Below, one piece after another: positions 1 through 10,173 of a stretch of 64,000 nucleotides of DNA; position 1 is the stretch's first letter; each line of letters starts with the position of its first letter. Source of the DNA: Plantibacter sp. PA-3-X8 (lineage in GTDB: Bacteria > Actinomycetota > Actinomycetes > Actinomycetales > Microbacteriaceae); contig NZ_CP033107.1 in NCBI RefSeq assembly GCF_003856975.1, positions 2,170,001-2,234,000 of the forward strand. Reading direction: 5' to 3'. The notes below the pieces were generated by a model, which saw only the letters and a list, made by a program, of their open reading frames with translations, searched no databases and was not told where the DNA came from. The translations under genes were made by a program, and so were the position numbers.

Positions 1-121
1 AGGCGTTCTCACGGTCCGCCACGGCGGCACGTTCGCGGATGCGCTCGACGAGCCCGTCACTGAGGATCGAGGCAGGGTCGAACGATCGGTCGGACGGGTG
101 GTGCTGCGCTTGAGCGGTCAC
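1..121 (-). CDS. Probable acyl-CoA dehydrogenase, N-terminal fragment
   Basis: Forty codons starting at a GTG and running off the left edge. The GTG overlaps the TGA of the upstream DUF4349 gene by four bases (GTGA), so the two are probably translated from one mRNA. The visible part has a hydrophilic start and then an Ile-Leu-Ser-Asp-Gly-Leu-Val-Glu-Arg-Ile-Arg-Glu-Arg-Ala stretch followed by Asp-Arg-Glu-Asn, which resembles the first helix of actinobacterial acyl-CoA dehydrogenases. No catalytic residue lies inside the window, so the family call rests on this short stretch only. Confidence 0.42.
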   Translation of the reverse strand, partial: MTAQAQHHPSDRSFDPASILSDGLVERIRERAAVADRENA

Positions 122-1032
122 CGGTCCATTGTCGCATCGGGCCCGGCCGAGGTGGCAGGTGTCTGCGAGCGGCGAGCAGCGCGCCGACGGCCCGACCTGA
201 CGAGGAGCACCACGACCGCGGCGACGACTGCGAGGGGGAGCAGCCACGGCACCAGGACGCCGACCACGACGACCAGTCCCGAGGCGGCGGCGACGAGCGC
301 GTTCCACCCGGCGACCACGCCGCCCCAGAAGTCGGTGGGCACACCCGGCGCGACCACGCCTGGGGCCACGAAGCTCACGAACACGGAGGAGAAGTCGACC
401 TGATCGGCGAGCGCGTCGCGCTGGGCGACCAGCCCGTCCAGTTCCGCCTGCCGCTGGGACAGGCTGGTCTCGGCGGCGAGGAGGTCGGCCGTCGTGGTCG
501 AAGCCGCCATGAGTCCGAGCAGTCGGTCGACCGAGGCCTGGAGGGCGGTGACCCGCGCGTCGAGGTCGGCGGCCTGTGCCGTGACGTCCACCGCGGACAC
601 GGAGAGGTTGTTCACCGTGCCGAGCGCCTGCAGCTGCGCGAGCACGTCGTCGAAGTCGTCGGCAGGGATGCGGACCATCAGGGTCGCCTGCGCGGCCTGG
701 TCGGAGGTGCCCGGAGTCTCGTCGCGGCTGTCGACGCGCCCGCCCGCGTCGGTGACGATCCGGGTGGCGTCCGTCGCGGTGCTGATCGGGTCGTCAGCGG
801 TGACGGTGAGTGAACCGGTCGTGACCACCTGCTGTTGCGTGAGGTCGGGGGAGGCGGCGCCGTCGACGCCGACCTGCGCGTCGCCGGCGACCTGGCCGGG
901 CGCGGGCATCGCAGCTCGCGAGTCGCTGCCGGCCTCGGTGCTCGACCCGGCCGAGCAGCCCGAGAGGACGAGCCCGACGAGGACGGCGGAGACGAACACG
1001 GTGGTGGTGCGGGTCACTGCGGAGCGCTTCAT
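118..1032 (-). CDS. DUF4349 domain lipoprotein
   Basis: 304 residues. The N-terminus is a lipoprotein signal: Lys-Arg, a hydrophobic core and the lipobox Leu-Ser-Gly-Cys near residue 26. A Ser/Gly/Ala-rich linker leads into a DUF4349 domain (about residues 65-230) with predicted helical coiled-coil character around residues 150-205, then a strongly hydrophobic membrane segment (about 245-280) and a basic tail. It is probably an envelope protein anchored by lipid and by one C-terminal helix; no enzymatic function is known for the family. A TAGGGT hexamer (1039..1044) sits six bases before the ATG with no ribosome binding site, which fits a leaderless mRNA. The stop overlaps the next gene's GTG. 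Confidence 0.85.
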   Translation of the reverse strand: MKRSAVTRTTTVFVSAVLVGLVLSGCSAGSSTEAGSDSRAAMPAPGQVAGDAQVGVDGAASPDLTQQQVVTTGSLTVTADDPISTATDATRIVTDAGGRVDSRDETPGTSDQAAQATLMVRIPADDFDDVLAQLQALGTVNNLSVSAVDVTAQAADLDARVTALQASVDRLLGLMAASTTTADLLAAETSLSQRQAELDGLVAQRDALADQVDFSSVFVSFVAPGVVAPGVPTDFWGGVVAGWNALVAAASGLVVVVGVLVPWLLPLAVVAAVVVLLVRSGRRRAARRSQTPATSAGPDATMDR

Positions 1033-1033
1033 G

Positions 1034-1187
1034 GCATCACCCTAGGGAGCCGCCGCACCGCGGAGGTGCAGGGACCCTGGGAAGCGGGTCACGATCAGGT
1101 CTCGCGACGCGCATCACCCGAGGGAGCCGCTGCACCGCGGAGGTGCAGGGACCGTGGGAAGCGGGTCGTGATCAGGTCTCGCGACGC
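1034..1187. repeat. 77-bp tandem duplication
   Basis: Two adjacent 77-base copies (1034..1110 and 1111..1187) differ at five positions. Copy 2 carries the last codons and stop of the downstream hydrolase gene on the minus strand. Copy 1 carries the same coding tail as a dead duplicate, followed by the bases just in front of the DUF4349 start. Each copy includes a small hairpin GCACC-GCGGA-GGTGC. The unit therefore spans the gene junction and has been duplicated in place. Confidence 0.85.
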
Positions 1188-2020
1188 GACCGCTGTTCGA
1201 GTTGCAGCTCGGCCCAATCGCCGATGGCCTTCGTGGTCTCCGCCGGGCGGTCCCGGTGCACGTTGTGACCGGCGCCCTGGACGATCGTCAGGCTGACCTG
1301 GCGGTTGGCGAGGACCTCGGCGGCGAGCGCGCCGCGGAAGAGGCTGTATACCTCAGGGTCGGAGGCGATCACGAAGGTCGGGTTGCGCAGAGCGGCCGCC
1401 GCGGGGCGGACGTCCCACGGATGGTTCTGTTCGCTCGTCTGCTCGATCGCCCACCGGCTCGCCTCGGACACCGCCTGGACCTTGATCTCCACGTCGAGTG
1501 GGTGCCACTCGGGGTTCTTCGCGCGGACGGATGCGATCGTGTGGTCGGCGAAGGCGGCCTCCTGGCTGGCCCGGATGATCTCGGCGTCGTGGTCGTCGAG
1601 CGCGATGGCGGGGTCGAGCAGCACGACTGCCGCCGCCCATCGGGGATCGGCTGCGGCGGCGACCGCCGTGGCGGCGCCTCCGAGCGAGTGTCCGACGACG
1701 AGGTCCCACGCGGCGTGCCCGACGCCGGGCACGGGGGTCGGCCTGGTGGCCAGCAGATCGGCGGCGTAGGCCTCGACCCGGTAGTCCAACGCACGAGGGG
1801 CGACGCCGTGGCCGCGGAGGTCGACCGCCTCCACGAGCCAACCGCGATCGGCCAGGGCTGCGCAGATGCGCCAGGTGCTCGGACCGTTGCTGCCGAGTCC
1901 GTGGACCACGAGCGCCCGAGCCGGCGCGTCGTGGCGACCCCAGCGGTGACGTGGGAGCTCCACGGGCGTGATCGTGCGGGCGGCGAGGCTGGAAGCGGTG
2001 TCGACGACGGGCTCGGTCAT
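1172..2020 (-). CDS. Alpha/beta hydrolase
   Basis: 282 residues with the alpha/beta hydrolase plan: an oxyanion-hole HGLGS near residue 40, an acidic DLRGHG turn, the nucleophile elbow GHSLGG near residue 110 (Ser), an Asp in a DPEV turn near 222 and the catalytic His in GAGHN near 253. No signal peptide is visible, so a cytoplasmic esterase or C-C hydrolase is likely; the substrate cannot be told. A TAGGCT hexamer (2027..2032) precedes the ATG by six bases, again a leaderless arrangement. The 3' end lies inside the second copy of a 77-bp duplication. Confidence 0.85.
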   Translation of the reverse strand: MTEPVVDTASSLAARTITPVELPRHRWGRHDAPARALVVHGLGSNGPSTWRICAALADRGWLVEAVDLRGHGVAPRALDYRVEAYAADLLATRPTPVPGVGHAAWDLVVGHSLGGAATAVAAAADPRWAAAVVLLDPAIALDDHDAEIIRASQEAAFADHTIASVRAKNPEWHPLDVEIKVQAVSEASRWAIEQTSEQNHPWDVRPAAAALRNPTFVIASDPEVYSLFRGALAAEVLANRQVSLTIVQGAGHNVHRDRPAETTKAIGDWAELQLEQRSRRET

Positions 2021-2042
2021 GCGTTCAGCCTACGGTCTCGCG

Positions 2043-2894
2043 TCAGTCGAGCCGGTCCGGGTCGGTGCCGATGCGCTCGCCGTTCTCGAGCGCCGAGATG
2101 GCGGCCAGGTCGTCGGCGTCGAGGGTGAAGTCGAACACGGCGAAGTTCTCCGAGATCCGCGCCGGTGTGGCCGACTTGGGGATGACGATGTTGCCGAGCT
2201 GCAGGTGCCAGCGCAGCACGACCTGCGCGACCGTGCGCCCGTGCTTCTGTGCGATGGCCCCGAGGTCGGAGGTGGCGTCGGATCCGTCCGCGGCGGGCGT
2301 GAAGAAGCGGCCGCGGGCGAGTGGTGACCAGGCCTCGGTCGCGATGCCGTGTGCCGCGTTGACGGCGCGCAACTCCCGCTGGGGGAGGAACGGGTGGAGT
2401 TCGATCTGGTTGACGGCCGGGGTGACCTCCGCCGACTCCAGGAGCCGTTCGAGATGGCTGCGGTGGAAGTTCGAGACGCCGATGGAGCGGGTTCGTCCCT
2501 CGGCCCGCAACCGCTCGAGCGCGCGCCAGGTCTCGCGGTACCGGTCCTGGCGCGGGGCCGGCCAGTGGATGAGGTACAGGTCGACGTGGTCGAGGCCGAG
2601 GAGGTCGAGGCTCGTGTCGAACGCGCGCAGCGTCTCCTCGTACCCCTGATCGGTGTTCCAGACCTTCGTCGTGACGAAGAGCTCGTCGCGGGGGATGCCC
2701 GACTCGCGGATCGCGACGCCGGTGCCGCGCTCGTTGCCGTACAGCGAGGCGGTGTCGATGTGGCGGTACCCGACCTCCAGCGCCGTCTGCACGATCTCGG
2801 TGCTGGCCAGGTCCGGGACCTTGTAGACGCCGAAGCCGAGCTGGGGGATCGTGTGCCCGTCGTTGAGGGGGACGGTCGGGGTGCTGTCTGCCAT
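2043..2894 (-). CDS. Aldo/keto reductase
   Basis: 283 residues, the usual length for the family. The catalytic tetrad is visible: Asp and Tyr in IDTASLYGNE, Lys in TTKVWN and His in LIHWP. The C-terminal IPKSATPARISEN is the NADPH-binding signature. The enzyme should reduce small aldehydes or ketones (or 2,5-diketogluconate-type substrates) with NADPH in the cytoplasm. A longer reading frame continues upstream, but the ATG at 2894 was chosen because homologues begin here and because GATACT (2901..2906) lies six bases in front. It is divergent from the FMN reductase gene, with only 48 bases between them. Confidence 0.88.
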   Translation of the reverse strand: MADSTPTVPLNDGHTIPQLGFGVYKVPDLASTEIVQTALEVGYRHIDTASLYGNERGTGVAIRESGIPRDELFVTTKVWNTDQGYEETLRAFDTSLDLLGLDHVDLYLIHWPAPRQDRYRETWRALERLRAEGRTRSIGVSNFHRSHLERLLESAEVTPAVNQIELHPFLPQRELRAVNAAHGIATEAWSPLARGRFFTPAADGSDATSDLGAIAQKHGRTVAQVVLRWHLQLGNIVIPKSATPARISENFAVFDFTLDADDLAAISALENGERIGTDPDRLD

Positions 2895-2942
2895 GGCACC
2901 AGTATCCTCGACAGGGCCACCGTCACCGTCGAAAGGGAGCCC

Positions 2943-3509
2943 ATGCCGCAACTCATGATCGTCACTGGGAGCGTCCGTCCCGAGCGGGTGGGCGGTGCCG
3001 TCGCCGACTGGGTCGCGGGTGTGGCCGAGGCGGACGAGCGGTTCACCGTCGATGCGGTCGATCTCCGGGAGCTGGCGTTGCCGTTCATGGACGAGCCCGC
3101 GCACCCGCGGAAGCGCGCCTACGTCCACCCGCACACGATCGCCTGGAGCGAGCGGGTCGATCGGACGGACGCCTTCGTGTTCGTGACGCCCGAGTACAAC
3201 TACAGCTACGCGCCCGCCCTCAAGAACGCGCTCGACTACCTCATGCACGAGTGGGCGCGGAAGCCGGTCGGGATCGTCAGCTACGGCGGGCTGTCGGGCG
3301 GAACCCGCGGTGTCGTCGCGCTTCGACCTGTCCTGCAGGCACTCGGCCTCGTCAGTACCGGTGCGAACGTGGAGATCCCGTACGTCTCACGGCAGATCGC
3401 CGACGGGGTGTTGACGCCCAACGACCGCCAGACGACGATGCTCCCGATGCTGCTGGGCGAACTGGCCGCACTCGACGGGGCCCTCGCGCCGCTGCGCGCC
3501 GCCGACTGA
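2943..3509 (+). CDS. NADPH-dependent FMN reductase
   Basis: 188 residues of the flavodoxin-like NADPH:FMN reductase family. The phosphate-binding loop GSVRPERVGG is at residues 9-18, the flavin contact TPEYNYSYAPALKNALDY in the middle and a SYGGLSGG turn near 120. It probably reduces flavin, quinone or azo compounds with NAD(P)H in the cytoplasm. A purine-rich GAAAGGGAG ends a few bases before the ATG and gives a normal ribosome binding site. The short divergent region shared with the aldo/keto reductase suggests joint expression as a redox-stress pair; that is inference. Confidence 0.87.
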   Translation: MPQLMIVTGSVRPERVGGAVADWVAGVAEADERFTVDAVDLRELALPFMDEPAHPRKRAYVHPHTIAWSERVDRTDAFVFVTPEYNYSYAPALKNALDYLMHEWARKPVGIVSYGGLSGGTRGVVALRPVLQALGLVSTGANVEIPYVSRQIADGVLTPNDRQTTMLPMLLGELAALDGALAPLRAAD

Positions 3510-3520
3510 AGCAGGGCGGC

Positions 3521-4729
3521 TCAGGACGGGTGGGTGTTGATCGGCTCGGTATCGGGGATGGGGCTCGCATCGCGGCCGCGGAGGTCGGGGTGCCACCGGT
3601 GACCGATCCACGGGATGACGAAGCCGAACAGCGCGAACACGCCGGCGACCCAGAACGCGCCGACCGCTCCGGAGCCGTCGATGAGGAAGCCGGCCGCCGC
3701 CGACCCCATCGCGGCACCGATGAGCTGGCCGGTGCCGACCCAGCCGTAGGCCTCGGCGGTGTCGCTGAACTTCACGCTCGCCGAGACGATGGCGAACAGC
3801 ACGGCGAGGGCCGGAGCGATGCCGATGCCGGCGATGAAGAGGGTGACCGACAGCCACCAGGCGTTGAGGAAGAGGCTCGCGACGGCGAGTCCGGCGAAGA
3901 CGATGAAGATGCGCCGCGCCAGCGCGTAGGGACCGATCGGGGTGTGTCCGAGGGCGAGGCCGCCGGCCAGCGAGCCGACCGAGAAGATCGCAAGGACGAT
4001 ACCGGCCTCGAGGCCGTCGTGCCCGAAGGTCGCGACGACGCCCGCCTCGACGGCCGAACAGGCGCCGATGAGGAGGAAGCCGACGACGGTGGCGAGGAGG
4101 ACCGGTGGGCGCTTGAGCACCTGTCCGAGTTTGCGACGGCTCCTCGGGATGCGGACGCGCCCGACCTCCGGTGAGGAGATGAACCACAGGCAGCCGACGA
4201 CCATGATCACCGCCGCCAGGGCGATGCCCCAGACCGTGCCGACCTGGGTGGACACGAAGGTGGTCACGACGGGCCCGAGCACCCAGATGATCTCTTGGGC
4301 CGAGGCGTCGAGGGAGAACAGCGGGGTGAGCTGCTGGGAGGTGACGAGCTTCGGGTAGATGGTGCGGACCGCGGGCTGGACGGGCGGCGTGCTCAGCCCG
4401 GCGACGAATCCGACCGCCATGTAGGCGGGGACGGTCATGGTGACGAGGGCGATGGTCGTGACGGAGACGGCACAGACCGCGAGGGTGAGGAGGAGCACCT
4501 TGCGGATGCCCCAGACGCCCATCCACCGACTCGTGAGAGGCCCGGCGATCGCCTGCCCGATGCTCGTCGCGGCCAGGACGAGCCCGGCGGCCCCGTAGGA
4601 CCCGGTGACCTGCTCGATGTGGAGCAGGAAGGCCAGCGAGAGCATCCCGAACGGGAAGCGTGCAGTGAGCTGCGCCGCGATGATCCGGGCGACGCCGGGG
4701 GTACGAAGAAGGTCACGGTAGCTGCTCAC
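3521..4729 (-). CDS. MFS transporter
   Basis: 402 residues with about twelve hydrophobic segments and the typical MFS size. The loop after the second segment reads GPLTSRWMGVWGIRK, a form of the family's GxLxDRxGRRK motif, and the C-terminal half repeats the six-helix plan. It belongs with the drug-efflux-like actinobacterial MFS proteins; no substrate can be assigned. It begins with a GTG at the right edge of a long intergenic region and converges on the FMN reductase gene with only 11 bases between stops. Confidence 0.85.
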   Translation of the reverse strand: MSSYRDLLRTPGVARIIAAQLTARFPFGMLSLAFLLHIEQVTGSYGAAGLVLAATSIGQAIAGPLTSRWMGVWGIRKVLLLTLAVCAVSVTTIALVTMTVPAYMAVGFVAGLSTPPVQPAVRTIYPKLVTSQQLTPLFSLDASAQEIIWVLGPVVTTFVSTQVGTVWGIALAAVIMVVGCLWFISSPEVGRVRIPRSRRKLGQVLKRPPVLLATVVGFLLIGACSAVEAGVVATFGHDGLEAGIVLAIFSVGSLAGGLALGHTPIGPYALARRIFIVFAGLAVASLFLNAWWLSVTLFIAGIGIAPALAVLFAIVSASVKFSDTAEAYGWVGTGQLIGAAMGSAAAGFLIDGSGAVGAFWVAGVFALFGFVIPWIGHRWHPDLRGRDASPIPDTEPINTHPS

Positions 4730-4827
4730 AAGGACACCAGTCTAGGGACCGGTTCCGACACGCGCGACACGCCCGCGACACGCCCAAACCGACAACGGAT
4801 GTCGGAGGTGCGGCGGAGAATCTCGCC

Positions 4828-4959
4828 TGTGGATAGATATCCCTCAGACGGGGGAGAAAAGGCCGTCAATCCGGGATTTTCGCGTCGCCCACGAGCGTTG
4901 TACCCAGTGGAGAACCGGTGGATAACTCGCCCGAAACGGTGGAGAACCCGGTGGAAAAC
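4828..4959. promoter_or_regulatory. Cluster of DnaA-box-like repeats upstream of nrdH
   Basis: Within the 350-base gap between the MFS gene and nrdH, an 11-mer CGGTGGANAAC occurs at 4916, 4937 and 4949, with a fourth relative AGTGGAGAAC at 4906 and TGTGGATAG at 4828..4836. Two are one mismatch from TGTGGATAA, the reverse of the DnaA box TTATCCACA. The region is also less GC-rich than its surroundings. DnaA binding is an inference from these matches; some other factor that reads direct repeats is possible. Confidence 0.4.
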
Positions 4960-4972
4960 TACAGGGCTGTAA

Positions 4973-5020
4973 CTACTAGCCCTTGTGGTCGACCTGAAGA
5001 CCGCCATCTATATGTAGTAT
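4973..5020 (+). promoter_or_regulatory. nrdHIEF promoter with two NrdR-like boxes
   Basis: Two imperfect palindromes are centred near 4980.5 (CTACTAGCCCTTGTGG) and 5012.5 (core CTATATGTAG). The 32-base centre-to-centre distance is what paired NrdR boxes show. TTGTGG at 4983..4988 and TCTATA at 5007..5012 form a candidate -35/-10 pair with an 18-base spacer, so both boxes would cover the promoter. NrdR is a Zn/ATP-cone repressor of ribonucleotide reductase genes; its gene is not in the window. The left box is weak. Confidence 0.5.
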
Positions 5021-5082
5021 TGGAACCCCGGCGCAGGACGCCGTGGGAATCACCAGATTTTGAGGGGAAGGCACGAAGAGCT

Positions 5083-5316
5083 ATGGCAATCACGGTCTAC
5101 ACGAAGCCCAGTTGCGTGCAGTGCACCGCGACGTACCGCGCACTCGACAACAAGGGCATCGAGTACAACATCCTCGACCTCTCGGTCGACGAGAACGCGC
5201 TCGAGCAGGTCAAGGCCCTCGGCTACCTGCAGGCACCGGTCGTCATCACCGAGGAAGACCACTGGTCGGGCTTCCGTCCCGACAAGATCGAAGAGCTCGC
5301 CGCACGTCTGGCTTGA
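5083..5316 (+). CDS. nrdH: Glutaredoxin-like protein NrdH
   Basis: 77 residues, the standard NrdH length. The redox motif CVQC (residues 11-14) follows the short strand ITVYTKPS, and the C-terminal half has the WSGFRPDKI segment typical of NrdH. It reduces the disulfide formed in NrdE during deoxyribonucleotide synthesis and takes electrons from thioredoxin reductase. A GAGGGGAAGG tract lies upstream of the ATG. It is the first gene of nrdHIEF, 84 bases before nrdI. Confidence 0.95.
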   Translation: MAITVYTKPSCVQCTATYRALDNKGIEYNILDLSVDENALEQVKALGYLQAPVVITEEDHWSGFRPDKIEELAARLA

Positions 5317-5400
5317 GCCCACGGTCGCAGGCGTCATCATGAGCCGGCTCCAGCAGCACCGCACCATCCGACCGTCCGGACGTCGACGAGGAGGCCACCC

Positions 5401-5814
5401 GTGCAACCACGGCTGATCTACTTCTCCAGCATTTCCGGCAACACGCATCGCTTCATGCAGAAGCTCGACCTGCCCTCGTTGCAGATCCCGCTGTATGCGA
5501 AAGACGAAGCCGTGCACGCCACGGCACCCTACGTCCTCGTGACCCCCACCTACGGCGGGGGCAACGGCGACGGAGCGGTGCCCAAACAGGTGATCCGGTT
5601 CCTCAACGTGGAGGCCAACCGTTCCCTGATCCGCGGGGTCATCGCCGCCGGCAACACGAACTTCGGCGAGGCCTATGGCCTTGCCGGCGACGTGATCGCC
5701 AGCAAATGCAAGGTCCCGCACCTGTACCGCTTCGAACTCTTCGGAACCCAGGACGATGTCACCACCGTCCACAATGGATTGGAATCATTTTGGCAGCAGC
5801 GCCAGTTTCAGTGA
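5401..5814 (+). CDS. nrdI: Flavodoxin-like NrdI
   Basis: 137 residues starting at GTG behind [18 protein letters not shown] (residues 8-18) is the FMN phosphate loop, TPTYGGG and [13 protein letters not shown] are the other flavin contacts of NrdI. The protein delivers the oxidant that assembles the dimanganese-tyrosyl cofactor of NrdF. The last four bases (GTGA) overlap the start of nrdE, so the two are translationally coupled. Confidence 0.95.
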   Translation: MQPRLIYFSSISGNTHRFMQKLDLPSLQIPLYAKDEAVHATAPYVLVTPTYGGGNGDGAVPKQVIRFLNVEANRSLIRGVIAAGNTNFGEAYGLAGDVIASKCKVPHLYRFELFGTQDDVTTVHNGLESFWQQRQFQ

Positions 5815-7943
5815 TCGACGCACCGTCGACGAGCCAGATGGACTACCACTCGCTCAACGCGATGCTCAACCTCTACGGCCCGAACGGCGAGATCCAGTTC
5901 GACAAGGACCGTGAGGCCGCGCGGGAGTACTTCCTCCAGCACGTCAACCAGAACACCGTCTTCTTCCACTCGCTGAAGGAACGGCTCGACTACCTCGTCG
6001 AGAAGGAGTACTACGAGCAGGCGGTGCTCGACAAGTACTCGTTCGACTTCATCCAGGAGCTCAACGACCTGGCCTACTCGAAGAAGTTCCGCTTCCAGAC
6101 CTTCCTCGGCGCGTTCAAGTACTACACCTCGTACACGCTGAAGACCTTCGACGGCAAGCGCTACCTCGAGCGGTTCGAGGACCGCGTCGTCATGACCGCC
6201 CTCGGTCTCGCCGACGGCGACCAGCAGCTCGCGGTCGCGCTCGTCGAGGAGATCATCGCGGGTCGGTTCCAGCCGGCGACGCCCACCTTCCTCAACTCGG
6301 GCAAGGCCCAGCGCGGCGAGCTCGTCTCCTGCTTCCTCCTCCGCATCGAGGACAACATGGAGTCGATCGCCCGTGGCATCAACTCCGCGCTCCAGCTCTC
6401 GAAGCGTGGCGGCGGCGTGGCGCTCTCGCTGTCGAACATCCGTGAGTCCGGTGCACCGATCAAGCAGATCGAGAACCAGTCGAGCGGCATCATCCCCGTG
6501 ATGAAGCTCCTCGAGGACTCCTTCAGCTACGCGAACCAGCTCGGCGCGCGTCAGGGCGCCGGCGCGGTATACCTCAACGCACACCACCCCGACATCCTGC
6601 GCTTCCTCGACACCAAGCGTGAGAACGCCGACGAGAAGATCCGGATCAAGACGCTGTCCCTCGGCGTCGTCGTCCCCGACATCACCTTCGACCTCGCGAA
6701 GAAGGGCGAGGACATGTACCTGTTCTCCCCGTACGACGTCGAGCGCGTCTACGGTGTACCGTTCGGCGACATCTCGGTGAGCGAGAAGTACCACGAGATG
6801 GTCGACGACTCCCGCATCAAGAAGACGAAGATCAACGCCCGCGAGTTCTTCCAGACCATCGCGGAGATCCAGTTCGAGTCCGGCTACCCGTACATCGTGT
6901 TCGAAGACACGGTGAACAAGGCGAACCCCATCAAGGGCCGCATCAACATGTCGAACCTCTGCTCGGAGATCCTCCAGGTCAACACGCCGACCACCTACAA
7001 CGAGGACCTCTCGTACAAGGAGATCGGCAAGGACATCTCCTGCAACCTCGGCTCGCTGAACATCGCGCTCACGATGGACTCGCCCGACTTCGGTCGCACG
7101 GTCGAGACCGCCATCCGCGGCCTCACCTCCGTGTCCGACCAGAGCCACATCTCCTCGGTGCGTTCGATCGAGGATGGCAACGACAAGTCGCACGCCATCG
7201 GCCTCGGCCAGATGAACCTCCACGGCTACCTCGCCCGCGAGCGCGTGCACTACGGCAGCCCCGAGGGCATCGACTTCACGAACATCTACTTCTACACGGT
7301 GGTGTTCCACGCGCTGCGTGCCTCGAACCTCATCGCCAAGGAGCGCGGGGAGACCTTCGACGGTTTCGCCGACTCGCAGTACGCGTCGGGTGAGTTCTTC
7401 GACAAGTACATCGACCAGGTCTGGGAGCCCGAGACGGCTCGTGGCCGCGAGCTCTTCGAGCAGGCCGGCGTGCAGATCCCGACGCAGGCGGACTGGACGG
7501 CCCTCAAGGCGTCCATCCAGGAGTACGGCATCTACAACCAGAACCTCCAGGCCGTCCCGCCGACCGGTTCGATCTCCTACATCAACAACTCCACGTCGTC
7601 GATCCACCCGATCGCGTCGAAGATCGAGATCCGCAAGGAAGGCAAGCTCGGTCGCGTGTACTACCCGGCTCCGTTCATGACGAACGACAACCTGGAGTAC
7701 TACGAGGACGCCTACGAGATCGGTGCCGAGAAGATCATCGACACGTACGCCGCGGCGACGCAGCACGTCGACCAGGGTCTGTCGCTGACGCTGTTCTTCA
7801 AGGACACCGCCACCACGCGCGACATCAACAAGGCGCAGATCTACGCGTGGAAGAAGGGCATCAAGACCATCTACTACATCCGTCTCCGCCAGCTCGCGCT
7901 CGAGGGCACGGAAGTCGACGGCTGCGTCAGCTGCATGCTCTAA
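5811..7943 (+). CDS. nrdE: Class Ib ribonucleotide reductase alpha subunit
   Basis: 710 residues, normal for NrdE. The start was placed at the GTG that overlaps the nrdI stop, since the family begins shortly before the [12 protein letters not shown] segment; an in-frame ATG at 5838 is possible. Active-site landmarks are the Cys in GELVSCFLL (disulfide partner), the NLCSEI segment holding the thiyl-radical Cys and Glu, the Cys in ISCNLGSLN, paired Tyr near [12 protein letters not shown] and the C-terminal CVSC tail that passes electrons from NrdH. The ATP-cone regulatory domain is absent, as expected in class Ib. It converts NDPs to dNDPs with NrdF. Confidence 0.96.
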   Translation: MIDAPSTSQMDYHSLNAMLNLYGPNGEIQFDKDREAAREYFLQHVNQNTVFFHSLKERLDYLVEKEYYEQAVLDKYSFDFIQELNDLAYSKKFRFQTFLGAFKYYTSYTLKTFDGKRYLERFEDRVVMTALGLADGDQQLAVALVEEIIAGRFQPATPTFLNSGKAQRGELVSCFLLRIEDNMESIARGINSALQLSKRGGGVALSLSNIRESGAPIKQIENQSSGIIPVMKLLEDSFSYANQLGARQGAGAVYLNAHHPDILRFLDTKRENADEKIRIKTLSLGVVVPDITFDLAKKGEDMYLFSPYDVERVYGVPFGDISVSEKYHEMVDDSRIKKTKINAREFFQTIAEIQFESGYPYIVFEDTVNKANPIKGRINMSNLCSEILQVNTPTTYNEDLSYKEIGKDISCNLGSLNIALTMDSPDFGRTVETAIRGLTSVSDQSHISSVRSIEDGNDKSHAIGLGQMNLHGYLARERVHYGSPEGIDFTNIYFYTVVFHALRASNLIAKERGETFDGFADSQYASGEFFDKYIDQVWEPETARGRELFEQAGVQIPTQADWTALKASIQEYGIYNQNLQAVPPTGSISYINNSTSSIHPIASKIEIRKEGKLGRVYYPAPFMTNDNLEYYEDAYEIGAEKIIDTYAAATQHVDQGLSLTLFFKDTATTRDINKAQIYAWKKGIKTIYYIRLRQLALEGTEVDGCVSCML

Positions 7944-7968
7944 GGAGCTTCGCGCTTCGTCATCCGCA

Positions 7969-8022
7969 CTTCGACAGGCTCAGTGACCGGGATTCCGGTC
8001 CCGGTCACTGAGCCTGTCGAAG
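7969..8022. repeat. Palindromic copy of the dispersed repeat
   Basis: A perfect 24-base inverted repeat (7969..7992 and 7999..8022) with a six-base loop, built from two facing copies of the dispersed element CTTCGACAGGCTCAGTGACC. It begins 26 bases after the nrdE stop and could fold in the mRNA as a strong hairpin, so it may stop transcription or protect the nrdE 3' end. Confidence 0.85.
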
Positions 8023-9264
<1,242 letters not shown>

Positions 9265-9293
9265 TCACCGCGCAAGCACTGCGCTGAACACAC

Positions 9294-9330
9294 GAGGGCC
9301 GGATGGAATCCACGATTCCATCCGGCCCTC
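9294..9330. terminator. Strong hairpin after nrdF
   Basis: A perfect 17-base-pair stem (9294..9310 with 9314..9330) and a three-base loop lie between convergent genes. There is no T tract, which is usual for high-GC actinobacteria. It probably terminates transcription from both sides. Confidence 0.85.
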
Positions 9331-9352
9331 AGGCGTTCAGCGTGTAGCGGCG

Positions 9353-9568
9353 TCAGCCGCCGAGGCCACCGAAGCCGGCCAGGAAGAAGTAGAAGAACGC
9401 CGTCGCGCCCTGGACGACCGGGAGGAACAGCGCCGCGATCGCAGTGACCACGATCGTGAGGATGGCGACGAGTGAGACGAGACTCACGACACCGTTGCGT
9501 CCGGCGCTCGGCGTCTCGACGGATTCGGCGACGAGCAGCTCGTCCATGGTCGCTTCGGTCGTCAGCAT
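9353..9568 (-). CDS. Small membrane protein, unknown
   Basis: 71 residues. A polar N-terminal third is followed by two hydrophobic stretches (about residues 27-48 and 52-66) and a glycine-rich end, GFGGLGG. An AGGGAGAA sequence stands a few bases before the ATG, supporting translation. I do not recognise a family. It is convergent with nrdF, and the strong hairpin lies between them. Small proteins of this kind are often left out of annotations, so reality is probable but not certain. Confidence 0.55.
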   Translation of the reverse strand: MLTTEATMDELLVAESVETPSAGRNGVVSLVSLVAILTIVVTAIAALFLPVVQGATAFFYFFLAGFGGLGG

Positions 9569-9696
9569 CGTTCTCCCTGTGGCTCTGGTGTCCTCGACAC
9601 TACCTGGCGATCCGCCGTGCGCCGCTGACTCGCCCGAGGATGTTCGAATCCGACGCGGAAACGCGCAGATTCGGGCGACTCAGCGACGGCTGGTGG

Positions 9697-10077
9697 TCAG
9701 CGGCGGGTGGACCAGAGGGCCCAGGCGATGAGCACGGGCTGGAAGAAGAGCCGGGTGAACCGGCGGCTGTCGGTGTCGAGACCGAAGGCGTCGCGGCGGT
9801 TGAGCCACTGGGAGAGGTTGCCCGGGAAGATCGCGGTGAAGAACGCCGCAGCGAGGTTGCCGACGGCCGTCCGCTTGACGCCTGAGGCGAGTGCCGCACC
9901 CAGCGCGATCTCGACGACGCCCGAGGCGAGCACGGTGGTGTCCTCGTCGATCGGCACCCATTCCGGCACCTGCGCCTGGAAGTCCTTCCGAGCGAAGGTC
10001 AGGTGGCTGATGCCGGCGAACACGAGTGCGCCTCCGAGCAGCAGACGTGCGGCGGTGCGGGCTTTCGATCCAGCCAT
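9697..10077 (-). CDS. DoxX-like membrane protein
   Basis: 126 residues with about four hydrophobic segments and the DoxX-like features: an early GGALVFAGISHLTFAR helix, a GVVEIALGAAL segment, an AAAFFTAIFPGNLSQW stretch and a last helix close to the basic end. Such proteins sit in the inner membrane, and some take part in redox or thiol stress, but the role here is unknown. It stands alone between the small membrane protein and the flavin reductase. Confidence 0.8.
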   Translation of the reverse strand: MAGSKARTAARLLLGGALVFAGISHLTFARKDFQAQVPEWVPIDEDTTVLASGVVEIALGAALASGVKRTAVGNLAAAFFTAIFPGNLSQWLNRRDAFGLDTDSRRFTRLFFQPVLIAWALWSTRR

Positions 10078-10173
10078 GAGGGTCCTCTCGACGATGGTGA
10101 TGTCACCACGCTATCCGGAGATCGGTGGACCGACGGCGGGTTGCGAGTGCACAGATGTCCAGCAGCAGGCCGC

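Noticed and set aside
2043..3248. A longer 401-codon form of the aldo/keto reductase
   Set aside because: The extra 118 residues lie opposite the FMN reductase gene and are not part of the family; the ATG at 2894 has a good promoter hexamer.
4828..4959. Possible replication origin
   Set aside because: No dnaA, dnaN or gyrase genes nearby; the repeats sit in the nrd promoter region.
5808..7766. A 652-codon open frame on the minus strand opposite nrdE
   Set aside because: It is the mirror of a highly conserved gene in GC-rich DNA; its translation is a low-complexity Val/Asp/Glu/Arg/Leu mix with no domain.
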